Assembly (NCBI RefSeq): GCF_000757425.2
Contig: NZ_JPKR02000004.1
Location: 434,001-498,000, forward strand
Reading direction: 5' to 3'
Length of the DNA stretch: 64,000 nucleotides
Origin: Tatumella morbirosei
GTDB lineage: Bacteria > Pseudomonadota > Gammaproteobacteria > Enterobacterales > Enterobacteriaceae
Every line of letters starts with the position of its first letter. Position 1 is the first letter of the stretch. The position numbers and the translations under genes were made by a program. The notes under the pieces were generated by a model. The model saw nothing but the letters and a program-made list of their open reading frames with translations. It ran no database searches and was not told the DNA's origin. Of the stretch, positions 39,659 to 52,666 are shown one piece after another.

Positions 39659-39724
39659 TCCCCTCGCTTTTACGGGTTGCAATGTTATGCTGGCGCGGTT
39701 TTTATCCGTATTCAGGAGATACCC

Positions 39725-40054
39725 GTGACTTCGCATTCGATTATTCTGCAGCGGCTGGCTCAGCTGGAACAGATTCTGCGTGACCATCAGTTATGGCAGC
39801 AGAGTGCTCCCGAACCTCAGGCTCTGAGCAGCGACCAGCCTTTTTGTCTGGATACGTTGCATCCGCTCGAATGGCTGCAATGGGTATTAATCCCTCGCCT
39901 GGCTGCCCTTGTGGAGACCGGCGGAGAATTGCCCGCCAATATGGCCGTGACCCCTTATTTTGAAATGGCGCTGGAGCCGCAGCTCAGCGTCCGCCCCGTG
40001 TTACTGGTGACCTTAAGTCAGCTTGACGGTCTGTTTGCACAAGAATCTGTTTAA
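39725..40054 (+). CDS. yqcC: YqcC family protein
   Basis: A 109-residue cytoplasmic protein of unknown function with the family core PLEWLQWVLIPRL and TPYFEMALE. I chose GTG 39725 because CAGGAGA precedes it and the length equals E. coli YqcC; an upstream in-frame ATG would run into the csrB terminator. The stop shares a base with the truC start (TAATG), so the genes are coupled. Confidence 0.9.
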   Translation: MTSHSIILQRLAQLEQILRDHQLWQQSAPEPQALSSDQPFCLDTLHPLEWLQWVLIPRLAALVETGGELPANMAVTPYFEMALEPQLSVRPVLLVTLSQLDGLFAQESV

Positions 40055-40845
40055 TGCTTGAAATTATCTATCAGGATCAATGGCTGGTCGCGGTCAATAA
40101 ACCGGCAGGTATGCTGGTTCACCGTAGCTGGCTGGATCGCCATGAAACTCGTTTTGTCATGCAGACCCTGCGTGATCAACTGGATCAGCATGTATTCACC
40201 GTTCACCGGCTGGATCGCCCCACGTCGGGTGTGTTGTTGTTTGCGTTATCAGCCGAAGTTGCCAGACTGTTATCTCAACAGTTTGAACAACACCAGATGC
40301 AGAAAACTTACCACGCCATTGTGCGTGGCTGGCTGAATGAAGAAGGGATCCTCGATTATCCGTTGATGGAAGAGCTGGATAAAATCGCTGACAAACATTC
40401 ACAGGTTCCCCGGGAAGCTCAACCGGCGGTGACCGATTATCAGCCTCTGGGGCATGCGGAGCTCCCGGTGCCGGTGGGACGTTATAACAGTTGCCGTTAC
40501 ACGCTGATGGAACTCAGCCCGCGTACCGGAAGGAAACATCAGTTGCGCCGTCATATGTCTCACCTCCGGCATCCGATCATCGGCGACAGCCGACACGGTG
40601 ATTTACGGCAGAACCGCGGCGCTGCTGAACATTTTGGTTGCCGGAGACTCATGCTGCACGCCAGCCGGCTGGAGCTGACTCATCCGGTCACCGGAGAACT
40701 ATTGCAGTTGCAGGCCGGACCCGATAGTGTCTGGGTGCAGGCGTTTGAACACTTTGGCTGGCAGGCGTTGCTGGCAAAATTACCCGCCGTGACTCAGGCT
40801 GAGCAAGGGAGCAGCAGTGCCCCGGCGAGTACAGAGGAAAGTTAA
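40054..40845 (+). CDS. truC: tRNA pseudouridine(65) synthase TruC
   Basis: A RluA-family pseudouridine synthase acting on U65 of tRNA. 263 residues with the catalytic Asp in HRLDRPTSGVLLFA (near residue 54) and later motifs LMELSPRTGRKHQLRRHM and HPIIGDSRHG. It overlaps yqcC at one end and yqcA at the other by single-base TAATG junctions. Confidence 0.94.
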   Translation: MLEIIYQDQWLVAVNKPAGMLVHRSWLDRHETRFVMQTLRDQLDQHVFTVHRLDRPTSGVLLFALSAEVARLLSQQFEQHQMQKTYHAIVRGWLNEEGILDYPLMEELDKIADKHSQVPREAQPAVTDYQPLGHAELPVPVGRYNSCRYTLMELSPRTGRKHQLRRHMSHLRHPIIGDSRHGDLRQNRGAAEHFGCRRLMLHASRLELTHPVTGELLQLQAGPDSVWVQAFEHFGWQALLAKLPAVTQAEQGSSSAPASTEES

Positions 40846-41291
40846 TGGCTAATATCGGAATTTATGTCGGGACAGTGTATGGCAATGCGTTGCTGGTCGC
40901 AGAGCAGGCAGAGCCGCTGTTGGTCGCGGCCGGACATCAGGTGCAGATATTTGAAGAGCCTGATCTCAGCCAGTGGCTGGATGAAAGTATCAACGTCCGG
41001 TTGATTATCACCTCGACCACAGGCCAGGGCGAACTTCCTGACTCGATTGCCGGGCTGTATTATGCCATGAAAGAGCAGACAGGTTATCAGCCTTCCGTCC
41101 GCTATGGTGTGATTGCTCTGGGCGACAGCAGCTACGAAAACTATTGCGCCGCAGGATTGTTATTTGATGAACTTCTTCAGGAACACCAGGCCCAACGAAT
41201 AGCTGATGTTTTGCTGATTGATGCCGGCGAACATCCGGAGCCTGAAGAGGTTGCCTTACCCCGGATTGAACAGTGGGCCGGCTTGCTGTAG
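40845..41291 (+). CDS. yqcA: Flavodoxin-like protein YqcA
   Basis: A 148-residue flavodoxin-fold protein expected to bind FMN: phosphate loop GTVYGNAL near residue 8, then STTGQGELPDSI and ALGDSSYENYC. Related to MioC; the redox partner is not known. Last gene of yqcC-truC-yqcA, converging on barA; E. coli gudPXD, which lies in this gap, is absent. Confidence 0.9.
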   Translation: MANIGIYVGTVYGNALLVAEQAEPLLVAAGHQVQIFEEPDLSQWLDESINVRLIITSTTGQGELPDSIAGLYYAMKEQTGYQPSVRYGVIALGDSSYENYCAAGLLFDELLQEHQAQRIADVLLIDAGEHPEPEEVALPRIEQWAGLL

Positions 41292-41314
41292 TCATCCGTC
41301 AGGCTGAGCGAGGG

Positions 41315-44041
41315 TTATGCCTTAGCCAGCCACTCTTTACCTGCAATAAGAACCCTGTCCGTTTCATCGAGCAGCTCAAAGATCTCCGGCTCCAGCTCAC
41401 GGGGATCAGGCTGCTTACGCAGCGCTTCTTCCAGCCGTTGACAACATTGTTGTAACTGCGGCACGCCACAATAAGCACAGCTCCCCTGCAGTTTATGGAC
41501 CTGGTGCAAAATATCCTGATGCAACCCGGGAAGCAGTGGCCCGGTTAATACCTGTTGTACTTCAGGGAGCGAATTCAGTAACATTTCCAGCATCTCTTTT
41601 GCCAGACAGGTTTTCCCGGCCGCCCGTTGCAGGGCGAGTGGCCAGTCGATGACACTGTCCTGCGAGTGTGGGGTATCTTTCGTTTGCTGTGGGGCATAGC
41701 GGGATAACAGCCGGTAAAGTATTTTTTCATTGACCGGTTTAGCTAACGATTCATTCATTCCGGCCGCTAAAAATTGCTGTTGCTGTTTCTCCAGAGGGAA
41801 AGCAGTGACTGCAATAATCGGGGTATGTTGATGCAAAGGCAGTTCACGGATTTGAGTGCTGGCCTGCAAACCATCGATTTCCGGCATCTGCACATCCATC
41901 AGGATGGCATCGAGTGGCCTCTGACTGGCGATGTCGATAGCCTGTTTAGCGCTTTGACATAATATGCAGTCAGTCACCTGATCTTTCAGCAGAGCGCCAA
42001 TCAGTTTCAGGTTAGCCGCATTGTCATCCACGGCCAGAACGGTCAGTGGCAGGCGAGGCATCGCGGCCAGCGGTACTTGCTGTTTGGTTGAAAGTGGCTG
42101 ATAGCGCAAGGCCTGAATAATTTTCGGAAGCGTCAGAGGTTTCACGATAACCCGCAGACCCTGTTGTCTTAGTGTTTCTGCATCGTTCATCAGGGGGGCT
42201 GGCAGCAGCATAATGATTTTTCGGCCATGCTGATGCAGTGTTTCAGGAAGGCGGGCCGACAGAAGTTGTTGTACTGTCAGGTCCGGCGGCACGGCATAGA
42301 TCAGCCAGTCGGCCTGCTGAGGCGGGAGATGCTGTGGGGTCTGGAAATGTTGTACCTGCCAGGGTAAACCGCTCAGGGAGGCCTTGCCATCGCAGGCAGC
42401 CTGTGGGTGCGATTCAATATAAAATAGCTGTTGGCCGTTGACTGCCGGATACCCAGCGGCCACTGCCGGTATTTGCGGGCTGAGGGGGAATGTCAGTAAT
42501 ACGGTGAATATTGTGCCTTGCGGGTCGTGGTGGCTGACGTCGATGGTGCCGGCCATTTTATGCACCAGCTGACGGGTAATTTCCAGCCCGAGACCTGTGC
42601 CGCCATGACGGCGGGAGATACTGGCATCCGCCTGAATGAAGGCATCAAAAATCCGGCTTTGTTGCTGTTGGCTAATCCCGATGCCGGTGTCACTCACCTG
42701 TAATTGCAAAGTGACTTCATCAGGTTGTTGATCAAGGGTTTCGATAGCGACTCTGACGGTACCCTGGGGGGTGAATTTTATGGCATTGTCGATCAAATTC
42801 ATCAGTATTTGCCGGAAGCGCAACGGATCACCTTTCAGGTTATCGGGGAGCTTCGGATCAATACTGACGGTCAGTTCCAGCCCTTTATCATGGGCGGCGG
42901 GCGCCAGAAGTTCTAGTGTTTCATCCAGGGTCGCCCGTAACGGAAACGGAATAGACTCCAGCGTCAGTTGTCCCGCCTCAAGTTTAGAGAAATCCAGCAC
43001 ATCGTTGATGATTGTCAGCAGATGACCGGCGGAGCGCTCAATGGTTTTCAAATAATCGCGCTGAGTCTCATCCAGGGGCGTTTTGAGTAACTGGCGACTG
43101 AAACCGATGACACCGTTCAGCGGGGTGCGTAATTCATGTGACATGGTGGAAAGGAATCCGGACTTAAGGCGCACAACCTGCTGCGCTCTTTTGTTGGCCA
43201 GGTCCAGTTCAATATTACGAATCTCCAGTTGCTCCAGGGTTTCACGTAAATCTGAGGTCGCCTGATTAATGCTTTCCTGCATCTCTTGATGGTATTCCTC
43301 CAGTGAAGCGGCCATCCCGTTGATCCCTTTCTGTAGCAGGCTGAGCTCCCCCGGTATCACACCCGTGACCCGGCTGCCGGAATGTCCGCGACCAATCCGG
43401 TCCACCGTCAGGGCCATTTTACGAATAGGCAGGGTGATATCATGGCTTAAACGCCAGGCAATCAGTAATGCGGCTCCCAGGCTGGTGATGAGCAATAACG
43501 CAGAAATAAAAATTTCCTGGTAGAGTTCCAGACGGATAGCCCGTAAATCCAGTTCAATAGCCACATAGCCGAGGATATTTTTCCTGTGACTACGGCTACC
43601 CGGCGATGTTCTTTGCGCATCTTTTCCACGAGAAATGATCGGGGTACGCAGGATGGTCAGGTTTCCCTGACGTATCATGGCCACATCGTCAGTAAAAGGC
43701 GTGGTGTGGCCGCTCATCATCAACCCGGTGTTCTGATTGTTGTTCGAACTGACATACAGTTGTTTTTGGTTGTCGAACACACTAATGGCACGGACAATAG
43801 AAGAATGGCGTCGGTGCAACAGACTGACCAGATTTCGAATCGCATCTTTGTCATAATAGGTCATGCCGTATTCGCAGGAGACCGCCAGAGGTTCTATGAT
43901 ATTAGTACCCGCGAATAGCAGCTGGCGTTGCAATTCACTATAGCGATGAATAACAAACCAGGAACTCATTAACAGACCCAGGGCTAAGGTCGGTGCCAGA
44001 GTCAACAGAATCATCCGTGCGCGCAGGCTGAGTTTAGTCAT
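41315..44041 (-). CDS. barA: Hybrid sensor histidine kinase BarA
   Basis: A tripartite inner-membrane kinase that phosphorylates UvrY and so drives csrB. 908 residues: two membrane spans around a periplasmic domain (about 10-200), HAMP, HisKA with His302 (MSHELRTPLNGV), HATPase (DNAIKF, GGTGLGLEI), a receiver with Asp716 (ILMDVQMPEIDG) and an Hpt domain with His849 (HKLQGSCAYC). The start at 44041 equals the E. coli MT(N/K)xSLRARM start; it lacks a clear ribosome-binding site, and a TTG 24 codons upstream is also open. A poorly conserved pseudo-receiver linker precedes the true receiver. Confidence 0.94.
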   Translation of the reverse strand: MTKLSLRARMILLTLAPTLALGLLMSSWFVIHRYSELQRQLLFAGTNIIEPLAVSCEYGMTYYDKDAIRNLVSLLHRRHSSIVRAISVFDNQKQLYVSSNNNQNTGLMMSGHTTPFTDDVAMIRQGNLTILRTPIISRGKDAQRTSPGSRSHRKNILGYVAIELDLRAIRLELYQEIFISALLLITSLGAALLIAWRLSHDITLPIRKMALTVDRIGRGHSGSRVTGVIPGELSLLQKGINGMAASLEEYHQEMQESINQATSDLRETLEQLEIRNIELDLANKRAQQVVRLKSGFLSTMSHELRTPLNGVIGFSRQLLKTPLDETQRDYLKTIERSAGHLLTIINDVLDFSKLEAGQLTLESIPFPLRATLDETLELLAPAAHDKGLELTVSIDPKLPDNLKGDPLRFRQILMNLIDNAIKFTPQGTVRVAIETLDQQPDEVTLQLQVSDTGIGISQQQQSRIFDAFIQADASISRRHGGTGLGLEITRQLVHKMAGTIDVSHHDPQGTIFTVLLTFPLSPQIPAVAAGYPAVNGQQLFYIESHPQAACDGKASLSGLPWQVQHFQTPQHLPPQQADWLIYAVPPDLTVQQLLSARLPETLHQHGRKIIMLLPAPLMNDAETLRQQGLRVIVKPLTLPKIIQALRYQPLSTKQQVPLAAMPRLPLTVLAVDDNAANLKLIGALLKDQVTDCILCQSAKQAIDIASQRPLDAILMDVQMPEIDGLQASTQIRELPLHQHTPIIAVTAFPLEKQQQQFLAAGMNESLAKPVNEKILYRLLSRYAPQQTKDTPHSQDSVIDWPLALQRAAGKTCLAKEMLEMLLNSLPEVQQVLTGPLLPGLHQDILHQVHKLQGSCAYCGVPQLQQCCQRLEEALRKQPDPRELEPEIFELLDETDRVLIAGKEWLAKA

Positions 44042-44141
44042 AATTTTTACAGTTGATGTTTTCCATCCGCTCCCTGAAATTTGCCGGAATTTGCTCCGGC
44101 AGCTGTTGGGCAATGAGTCATTTTAAGAGAATAAATAACTG

Positions 44142-45467
44142 ATGGTGCAATTTTACTCGTCTGCAAAGCGTAGCCGCCCACAAAAAGAGCTGGAGGTTAC
44201 CATTGATGAACTTGACCCTTTTGGTCAGGGGGTCGCCCGCCATCAGGGCAAAACACTGTTTGTCAGCGGAGCACTACCGGGGGAAAAGGTCCGCGTGACA
44301 ATACTGGAGGATAAACGCCAGTTTTCCCGCGGGAAGACGACCCGTTTGTTGAGCAAAAGCCCGCAACGTGTCGCTCCGCGCTGTCAGCACTTTGGTGTTT
44401 GCGGCGGATGTCAGCAACAACATGCCACCCGGGAGTTGCAGCACCAAAGTAAGACAGGGGGGTTGCAACGCATGCTGAGTCAGTCTGCCGGCCGGAGTAT
44501 TGCCGTTGAACAGATTATCAGTGCTGATGAGTGGCATTATCGTCGCCGTGCCCGGCTCAGTTTACGGTGGAATAAACCACAGCAACAGCTGGATATGGGG
44601 TTTCGCAAAAATGGCAGTAATGACATCGTCAATATCAGTCAGTGCCCTGTGTTGGTGCAACCACTCACCCGGTTGTTGCCTGAACTGCGCCAGTGTTTAA
44701 CCGAATTACAGGGTGTTCGTCAGTTAGGACATCTTGAACTGGTTCAGGCAGACAACACGACGGTACTGGTATTGCGGCATCTGAAACCATTTTCTGCCGA
44801 AGACTTAGCAAAACTGGAACGATTTTCGCAGAGTCACCAACTGACGTTGTTTTTTGCGGCGGACAATGACACTCTGCAACATATTTGCGGAGAAATGCCC
44901 TATTATCAGTCGCATAACCTTAAGTTATCCTTTAGTCCTCAGGATTTTATTCAGGTCAATGATAAGGTAAACCAGCAGATGGTGGCGACAGCGATAGACT
45001 GGCTGGCATTGCAACCCGGAGACAGGGTGCTGGATCTGTTTTGTGGTATGGGCAATTTCACCCTGCCATTAGGAAAATTTGTAGAAAATGTGGTGGGTGT
45101 GGAAGGGGTTGCAGCATTAGTCCGTCAGGCAGCGTATAATGCGCAGGATAATGATTTGCCGAATGTCTCATTTTTCCGGCACGACTTAGAGCAGGATGTG
45201 ACAGGTCAGCCCTGGGCAACACAAGGATTCAACAAGGTATTACTCGATCCGGCCAGAGCAGGTGCGGCAGGGATAATGTCACATATTATCGCGCTGGCAC
45301 CTGAGCGAATCCTGTACGTATCCTGTAATCCAGCGACGCTGGCCCGCGATAGCGAACCGCTTCTGGCGGCAGGGTATGTCCTGCAACGGGTCGCAATGCT
45401 GGATATGTTTCCCCACACCAGCCATCTGGAATCAATGGTGCTGTTTAGCAGAACCGAAACGACCTGA
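44142..45467 (+). CDS. rlmD: 23S rRNA m5U1939 methyltransferase RlmD
   Basis: A TrmA/RumA-type SAM methyltransferase with an N-terminal TRAM domain (about 10-70) and a [4Fe-4S] cluster site ([11 protein letters not shown]; further Cys upstream and near 165). The Rossmann core has [13 protein letters not shown] and the catalytic Cys is in [11 protein letters not shown]. 441 residues. Divergent from barA and followed 23 bp later by relA. Confidence 0.94.
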   Translation: MVQFYSSAKRSRPQKELEVTIDELDPFGQGVARHQGKTLFVSGALPGEKVRVTILEDKRQFSRGKTTRLLSKSPQRVAPRCQHFGVCGGCQQQHATRELQHQSKTGGLQRMLSQSAGRSIAVEQIISADEWHYRRRARLSLRWNKPQQQLDMGFRKNGSNDIVNISQCPVLVQPLTRLLPELRQCLTELQGVRQLGHLELVQADNTTVLVLRHLKPFSAEDLAKLERFSQSHQLTLFFAADNDTLQHICGEMPYYQSHNLKLSFSPQDFIQVNDKVNQQMVATAIDWLALQPGDRVLDLFCGMGNFTLPLGKFVENVVGVEGVAALVRQAAYNAQDNDLPNVSFFRHDLEQDVTGQPWATQGFNKVLLDPARAGAAGIMSHIIALAPERILYVSCNPATLARDSEPLLAAGYVLQRVAMLDMFPHTSHLESMVLFSRTETT

Positions 45468-45490
45468 CGGGTCGTCATGCAGGAGAAGTT

Positions 45491-47725
45491 ATGGTTGCGG
45501 TACGAAGTGCGCATATGAATACGGCGGGGGAATTTGCCCTTGAACAGTGGATTGCCAGTCTCGGGATTGCTAATGAGCAGTCCTGTCAGCGTCTGGCGGA
45601 CTGCTGGCGTTATTGCGAAACGGAAACCAGCGACCATCCGCGGCAACCCATGCTGCTGTGGCGCGGTATTGAGATGGTCGAAATTCTGACTGAGCTCAGT
45701 ATGGACAACGATACCCTGCGGGCAGCACTTCTCTTCCCGCTGGCCAACGAAAATGTTGTCACTGAAGAGCAACTGGAAGAACGTTTTGGCAAAGGGATCG
45801 TTTCGCTGGTTCATGGTGTGCGTGATATGGATGCCATTCGCCAGCTAAAAGCCACACATAATGACTCCATGGCTTCAGAACAGGTGGATAACGTCCGCCG
45901 GATGTTGCTGGCTATGGTGGAAGATTTCCGTTGTGTGGTTATTAAACTGGCAGAGCGGGTGGCACATCTGCGGGAAATGAAAGATGCCCCGGAAGATGAA
46001 CGGGTTCTTGCCGCCAAAGAGAGTACTAACATTTATGCGCCACTGGCCAACCGGCTGGGAATTGGTCAGCTGAAATGGGAACTGGAAGATTACTGCTTCC
46101 GTTATCTTCATCCTGACGAATATAAACGTATTGCCAAACTGCTGCATGAGCGGCGGATTGACCGTGAGCAGTATATTGAGAATTTTGTCGACAGCCTGCG
46201 TCAGGAAATTGCCCGCGAAGGTGTGCGTGCCGAAGTTTACGGGCGACCAAAGCATATCTATAGCATCTGGCGTAAGATGCAGAAAAAATCGCTCTCTTTC
46301 GATGAACTGTTCGATGTTCGTGCGGTACGTATTGTGGCAGACCGGCTGCAGGATTGTTACGGTGCGTTGGGGATTGTCCATACCCTTTACCGTCATCTGC
46401 CCAGTGAGTTTGATGATTATGTCGCGAACCCGAAACCTAACGGCTATCAGTCGATTCATACGGTGGTATTAGGGCCCAAAGGAAAAACGGTAGAGATTCA
46501 GATCCGCACCCGGCAAATGCATGAAGATGCTGAACTGGGGGTGGCGGCACACTGGAAATATAAGGAAGGTCCGGGGATTACCAGTGCGCGTGGAGCGGCC
46601 GGCCATGAAGAGCGCATCGCCTGGTTACGCCGTCTGATAGCCTGGCAGGAAGAGATGGCTGACAGCGGTGAAATGCTGGAAGAAGTCCGCAGTCAGGTGT
46701 TTGATGACCGGGTGTATGTGTTTACCCCGAAAGGCGATGTTATAGATCTGCCGGCAGGTTCAACCCCTCTGGATTTTGCTTATCACATTCACAGTGATAT
46801 TGGTCATCGTTGTATTGGTGCCAAAATTAGCGGGCGGATCGTGCCGTTCACCTATCAGTTGCAAATGGGTGATCAGGTCGAAGTGATTACCCAGAAACAA
46901 CCCAACCCAAGCCGGGACTGGCTGAACCCCAATCTGGGATATATAACGACCAGCCGTGGCCGGGCCAAGGTCCATGCCTGGTTCCGTAAACAAGACAGAG
47001 ATAAAAATATCCTTGCCGGGCGGCAGATCCTTGACAGCGAACTGAGCCGCATGGATATCAGCCTTAAAGAGGCTGAGAAGCTGTTGTTGCCGCGTTATAA
47101 CATGACCTCGATGGATGAGGTACTCGCCGCGATTGGTGGCGGAGATATTCGTCTTAACCAGATGGTTAACTTCCTGCAAGGGAAACTGAATAAACCGACG
47201 GCCGAAGAAGAAGACCGTATTGCGTTACGTCAGTTAACCCAGAAGAGCCATAACCCTCAGCATTCCCATAAAGAGAGCGGAAGGGTGGTGGTGGAAGGTG
47301 TGGGTAACCTGATGCACCATATTGCCCGTTGCTGCCAGCCGATTCCCGGCGATGATATTGTCGGATTCATCACTCAGGGGCGGGGGATTTCCATTCACCG
47401 TGCCGACTGTGATCAACTGGCAGAGCTGATGAATCATGCGCCAGAACGAATTGTCGATGCGGTCTGGGGGGAAAGCTACTCCAGTGGATATTCGCTAGTG
47501 GTCCGGGTGGTCGCAAATGATCGTAGTGGATTGTTACGGGATATCACCACCATCCTGGCGAATGAAAAGGTGAATGTGTTAGGAGTTTCCAGCCACAGCG
47601 ATACCAAAAAGCAACTGGCAACGATCGATATGGATATTGAAATTTATAACCAACAGGTACTGGGCCGGATTCTGGGTCGTCTGAACCAGGTTCCGGATAT
47701 TATCGACGCCAAACGCCGCCATTAG
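45491..47725 (+). CDS. relA: GTP pyrophosphokinase RelA
   Basis: Ribosome-associated (p)ppGpp synthetase of the stringent response. 744 residues, as in E. coli: a degenerate hydrolase domain (about 30-200), the synthetase domain with the RelA-type EFDD motif (HLPSEFDDYVANPKPNGYQS), TGS domain (VYVFTPKGDVIDLPAGSTPLDFAYHIH), a zinc-finger-like helical part (ARCCQPIPGDDIVGF) and a C-terminal ACT domain. In E. coli mazEF follows; here mazG comes directly. Confidence 0.96.
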   Translation: MVAVRSAHMNTAGEFALEQWIASLGIANEQSCQRLADCWRYCETETSDHPRQPMLLWRGIEMVEILTELSMDNDTLRAALLFPLANENVVTEEQLEERFGKGIVSLVHGVRDMDAIRQLKATHNDSMASEQVDNVRRMLLAMVEDFRCVVIKLAERVAHLREMKDAPEDERVLAAKESTNIYAPLANRLGIGQLKWELEDYCFRYLHPDEYKRIAKLLHERRIDREQYIENFVDSLRQEIAREGVRAEVYGRPKHIYSIWRKMQKKSLSFDELFDVRAVRIVADRLQDCYGALGIVHTLYRHLPSEFDDYVANPKPNGYQSIHTVVLGPKGKTVEIQIRTRQMHEDAELGVAAHWKYKEGPGITSARGAAGHEERIAWLRRLIAWQEEMADSGEMLEEVRSQVFDDRVYVFTPKGDVIDLPAGSTPLDFAYHIHSDIGHRCIGAKISGRIVPFTYQLQMGDQVEVITQKQPNPSRDWLNPNLGYITTSRGRAKVHAWFRKQDRDKNILAGRQILDSELSRMDISLKEAEKLLLPRYNMTSMDEVLAAIGGGDIRLNQMVNFLQGKLNKPTAEEEDRIALRQLTQKSHNPQHSHKESGRVVVEGVGNLMHHIARCCQPIPGDDIVGFITQGRGISIHRADCDQLAELMNHAPERIVDAVWGESYSSGYSLVVRVVANDRSGLLRDITTILANEKVNVLGVSSHSDTKKQLATIDMDIEIYNQQVLGRILGRLNQVPDIIDAKRRH

Positions 47726-47735
47726 CATCATACAG

Positions 47736-47767
47736 CGCGGTGACCCGCGAGATACGGGGTCACCGCG
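47736..47767 (+). terminator. Terminator-like hairpin after relA
   Basis: Perfect 11-bp stem CGCGGTGACCC / GGGTCACCGCG with a 10-base loop, followed by ATCTTCTG. Weak T-run. Confidence 0.6.
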
Positions 47768-47803
47768 ATCTTCTGCCCATCTTCCTGATTTCCGGATTGA
47801 GCA

Positions 47804-48610
47804 ATGAATGAATCACACACTGCACTTCAACGTCTGCTAACCATTATGCAACAGTTGCGGGACCCGCAGCAGGGCTGTCCCTGGGATAAACAGCAAACTT
47901 TTGACAGCATTGCGCCCTATACCCTCGAAGAGACTTATGAAGTTTTGGACGCTATTTCCCGTAAAGATTTTGTCGATCTGCGGGAAGAGCTGGGGGATTT
48001 GCTGTTCCAGGTCGTGTTTTACGCCCAAATGGCCGGGGAACAACAGCTGTTTGATTTTACCGATATATGTAACAGTATCAGTGCCAAACTTGAGCGTCGA
48101 CACCCTCATATTTTTGCCGGTAATGAGCGCAGCGATATCACAGAGATCAACCGTCACTGGGAACAGCTGAAACAACAGGAACGCCAGGCAAAAGCGCTCA
48201 CTTCAGCGCTGGATGATATACCGCGAGCCATGCCAGCTCTGATGCGGGCCTATAAGATACAAAAACGCTGTCGCAACGTCGGTTTTGACTGGACGGAAAC
48301 CGGTCCGGTACTGGATAAAGTGCACGAAGAGATTGCCGAAGTGATGGAAGAAGCCAACCGGCCAATCATTGACCCGCAGCGGCTGGAGGAGGAAATCGGT
48401 GATCTGCTGTTTGCTACCGTTAACCTGTCCCGGCATCTTGGCAGTAAGGCTGAGACCGCGTTGCAGAAAGCCAACGATAAATTCGAAAAACGTTTTCGTC
48501 AGGTAGAGCAGATTATTGCTGAACAAGGATTGACGATGCAGCAAGCCACTCTTCCGCAAATGGAAGAGGCCTGGCAACAGGTCAAAAAGCAGGAAAAATC
48601 GGGATTCTGA
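47804..48610 (+). CDS. mazG: Nucleoside triphosphate pyrophosphohydrolase MazG
   Basis: Hydrolyses NTPs to NMP and PPi and lowers ppGpp in starvation. 268 residues with two MazG domains. The first has CPWDKQQTFDSIAPYTLEE and the metal-binding EExxE...ExxD pattern (EETYEVLDA...EELGDLLFQVVF); the second repeats it (EEIAEVMEEAN...EEIGDLLFATVNL) and carries catalytic activity in E. coli. Followed by a convergent cupin gene. Confidence 0.95.
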   Translation: MNESHTALQRLLTIMQQLRDPQQGCPWDKQQTFDSIAPYTLEETYEVLDAISRKDFVDLREELGDLLFQVVFYAQMAGEQQLFDFTDICNSISAKLERRHPHIFAGNERSDITEINRHWEQLKQQERQAKALTSALDDIPRAMPALMRAYKIQKRCRNVGFDWTETGPVLDKVHEEIAEVMEEANRPIIDPQRLEEEIGDLLFATVNLSRHLGSKAETALQKANDKFEKRFRQVEQIIAEQGLTMQQATLPQMEEAWQQVKKQEKSGF

Positions 48611-48623
48611 ATTCCGCGAAACC

Positions 48624-48655
48624 GCTTCTGCGGCGTGAGAATACGCCGCAGAAGC
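48624..48655. terminator. Bidirectional hairpin between mazG and the cupin gene
   Basis: Perfect 13-bp stem GCTTCTGCGGCGT / ACGCCGCAGAAGC with a 6-base loop in the convergent gap. No long T-run. Confidence 0.65.
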
Positions 48656-48684
48656 AGGTATAACCGAAAGTTTTACCTCAGGTT

Positions 48685-49137
48685 TTAGTACTCGCCTTTT
48701 TCACCTGGTGCAGGAATAAAGGTTGGCTGTCCCTTCACCCCGGAATAGGTCAGAATAAGTATTGTTTCTTCATTACCGCTGACCCCGCGGTGGTAGTCAT
48801 TTACAGACTCAGTAAATGCCTGACCCTGTTTAAAGGTTTCTGATTTTCCGGACGCTTTGTCCTGCAGCGTCAACTGGCCTTTAAGGACATAGCCGGCATT
48901 TGGAAAACCATGCTTATGCCATGGGAGCGCCGAATTCGCCGGAATCGTCAGTTTGATGACCGTCAGTTCAGGACGTTCTGTCGGATAATGGTCATAGGGT
49001 TTACCATTCCAGGATGATTGGCTCTGGGCCAGAATATCAGCCTTACCTGATGCTGTCGGTGGATCCGCGGCCAGAGTTGATGCAGATACAGACAATAAGC
49101 TCAACGCGAAGACAGGCAGGGTAAAGTATTTTTTCAT
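48685..49137 (-). CDS. Periplasmic cupin-domain protein
   Basis: A 150-residue protein with a Sec signal peptide (cleavage likely after STLAA) and a single cupin domain. The cupin metal motif is seen as PWHKHGFPNAGYVLKGQLTL, with His and the following Glu/Gln position variant, then SVNDYHRGVSGNEE. Such proteins bind a metal and may act as small dioxygenases or sensors; the substrate is unknown. It is not part of the E. coli mazG-pyrG gap. Confidence 0.8.
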   Translation of the reverse strand: MKKYFTLPVFALSLLSVSASTLAADPPTASGKADILAQSQSSWNGKPYDHYPTERPELTVIKLTIPANSALPWHKHGFPNAGYVLKGQLTLQDKASGKSETFKQGQAFTESVNDYHRGVSGNEETILILTYSGVKGQPTFIPAPGEKGEY

Positions 49138-52608
<3,471 letters not shown>

Positions 52609-52633
52609 TCACTGCCAGTGACCTGATACCTGA

Positions 52634-52665
52634 AACCCTCTGACCTGTGTCAGAGGGTTTTTTTT
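52634..52665 (+). terminator. Intrinsic terminator after eno
   Basis: Perfect 10-bp stem AACCCTCTGA / TCAGAGGGTT with a 6-base loop, followed by a T-run. It ends just before the stop of the convergent regulator gene. Confidence 0.9.
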
Positions 52666-52666
52666 A

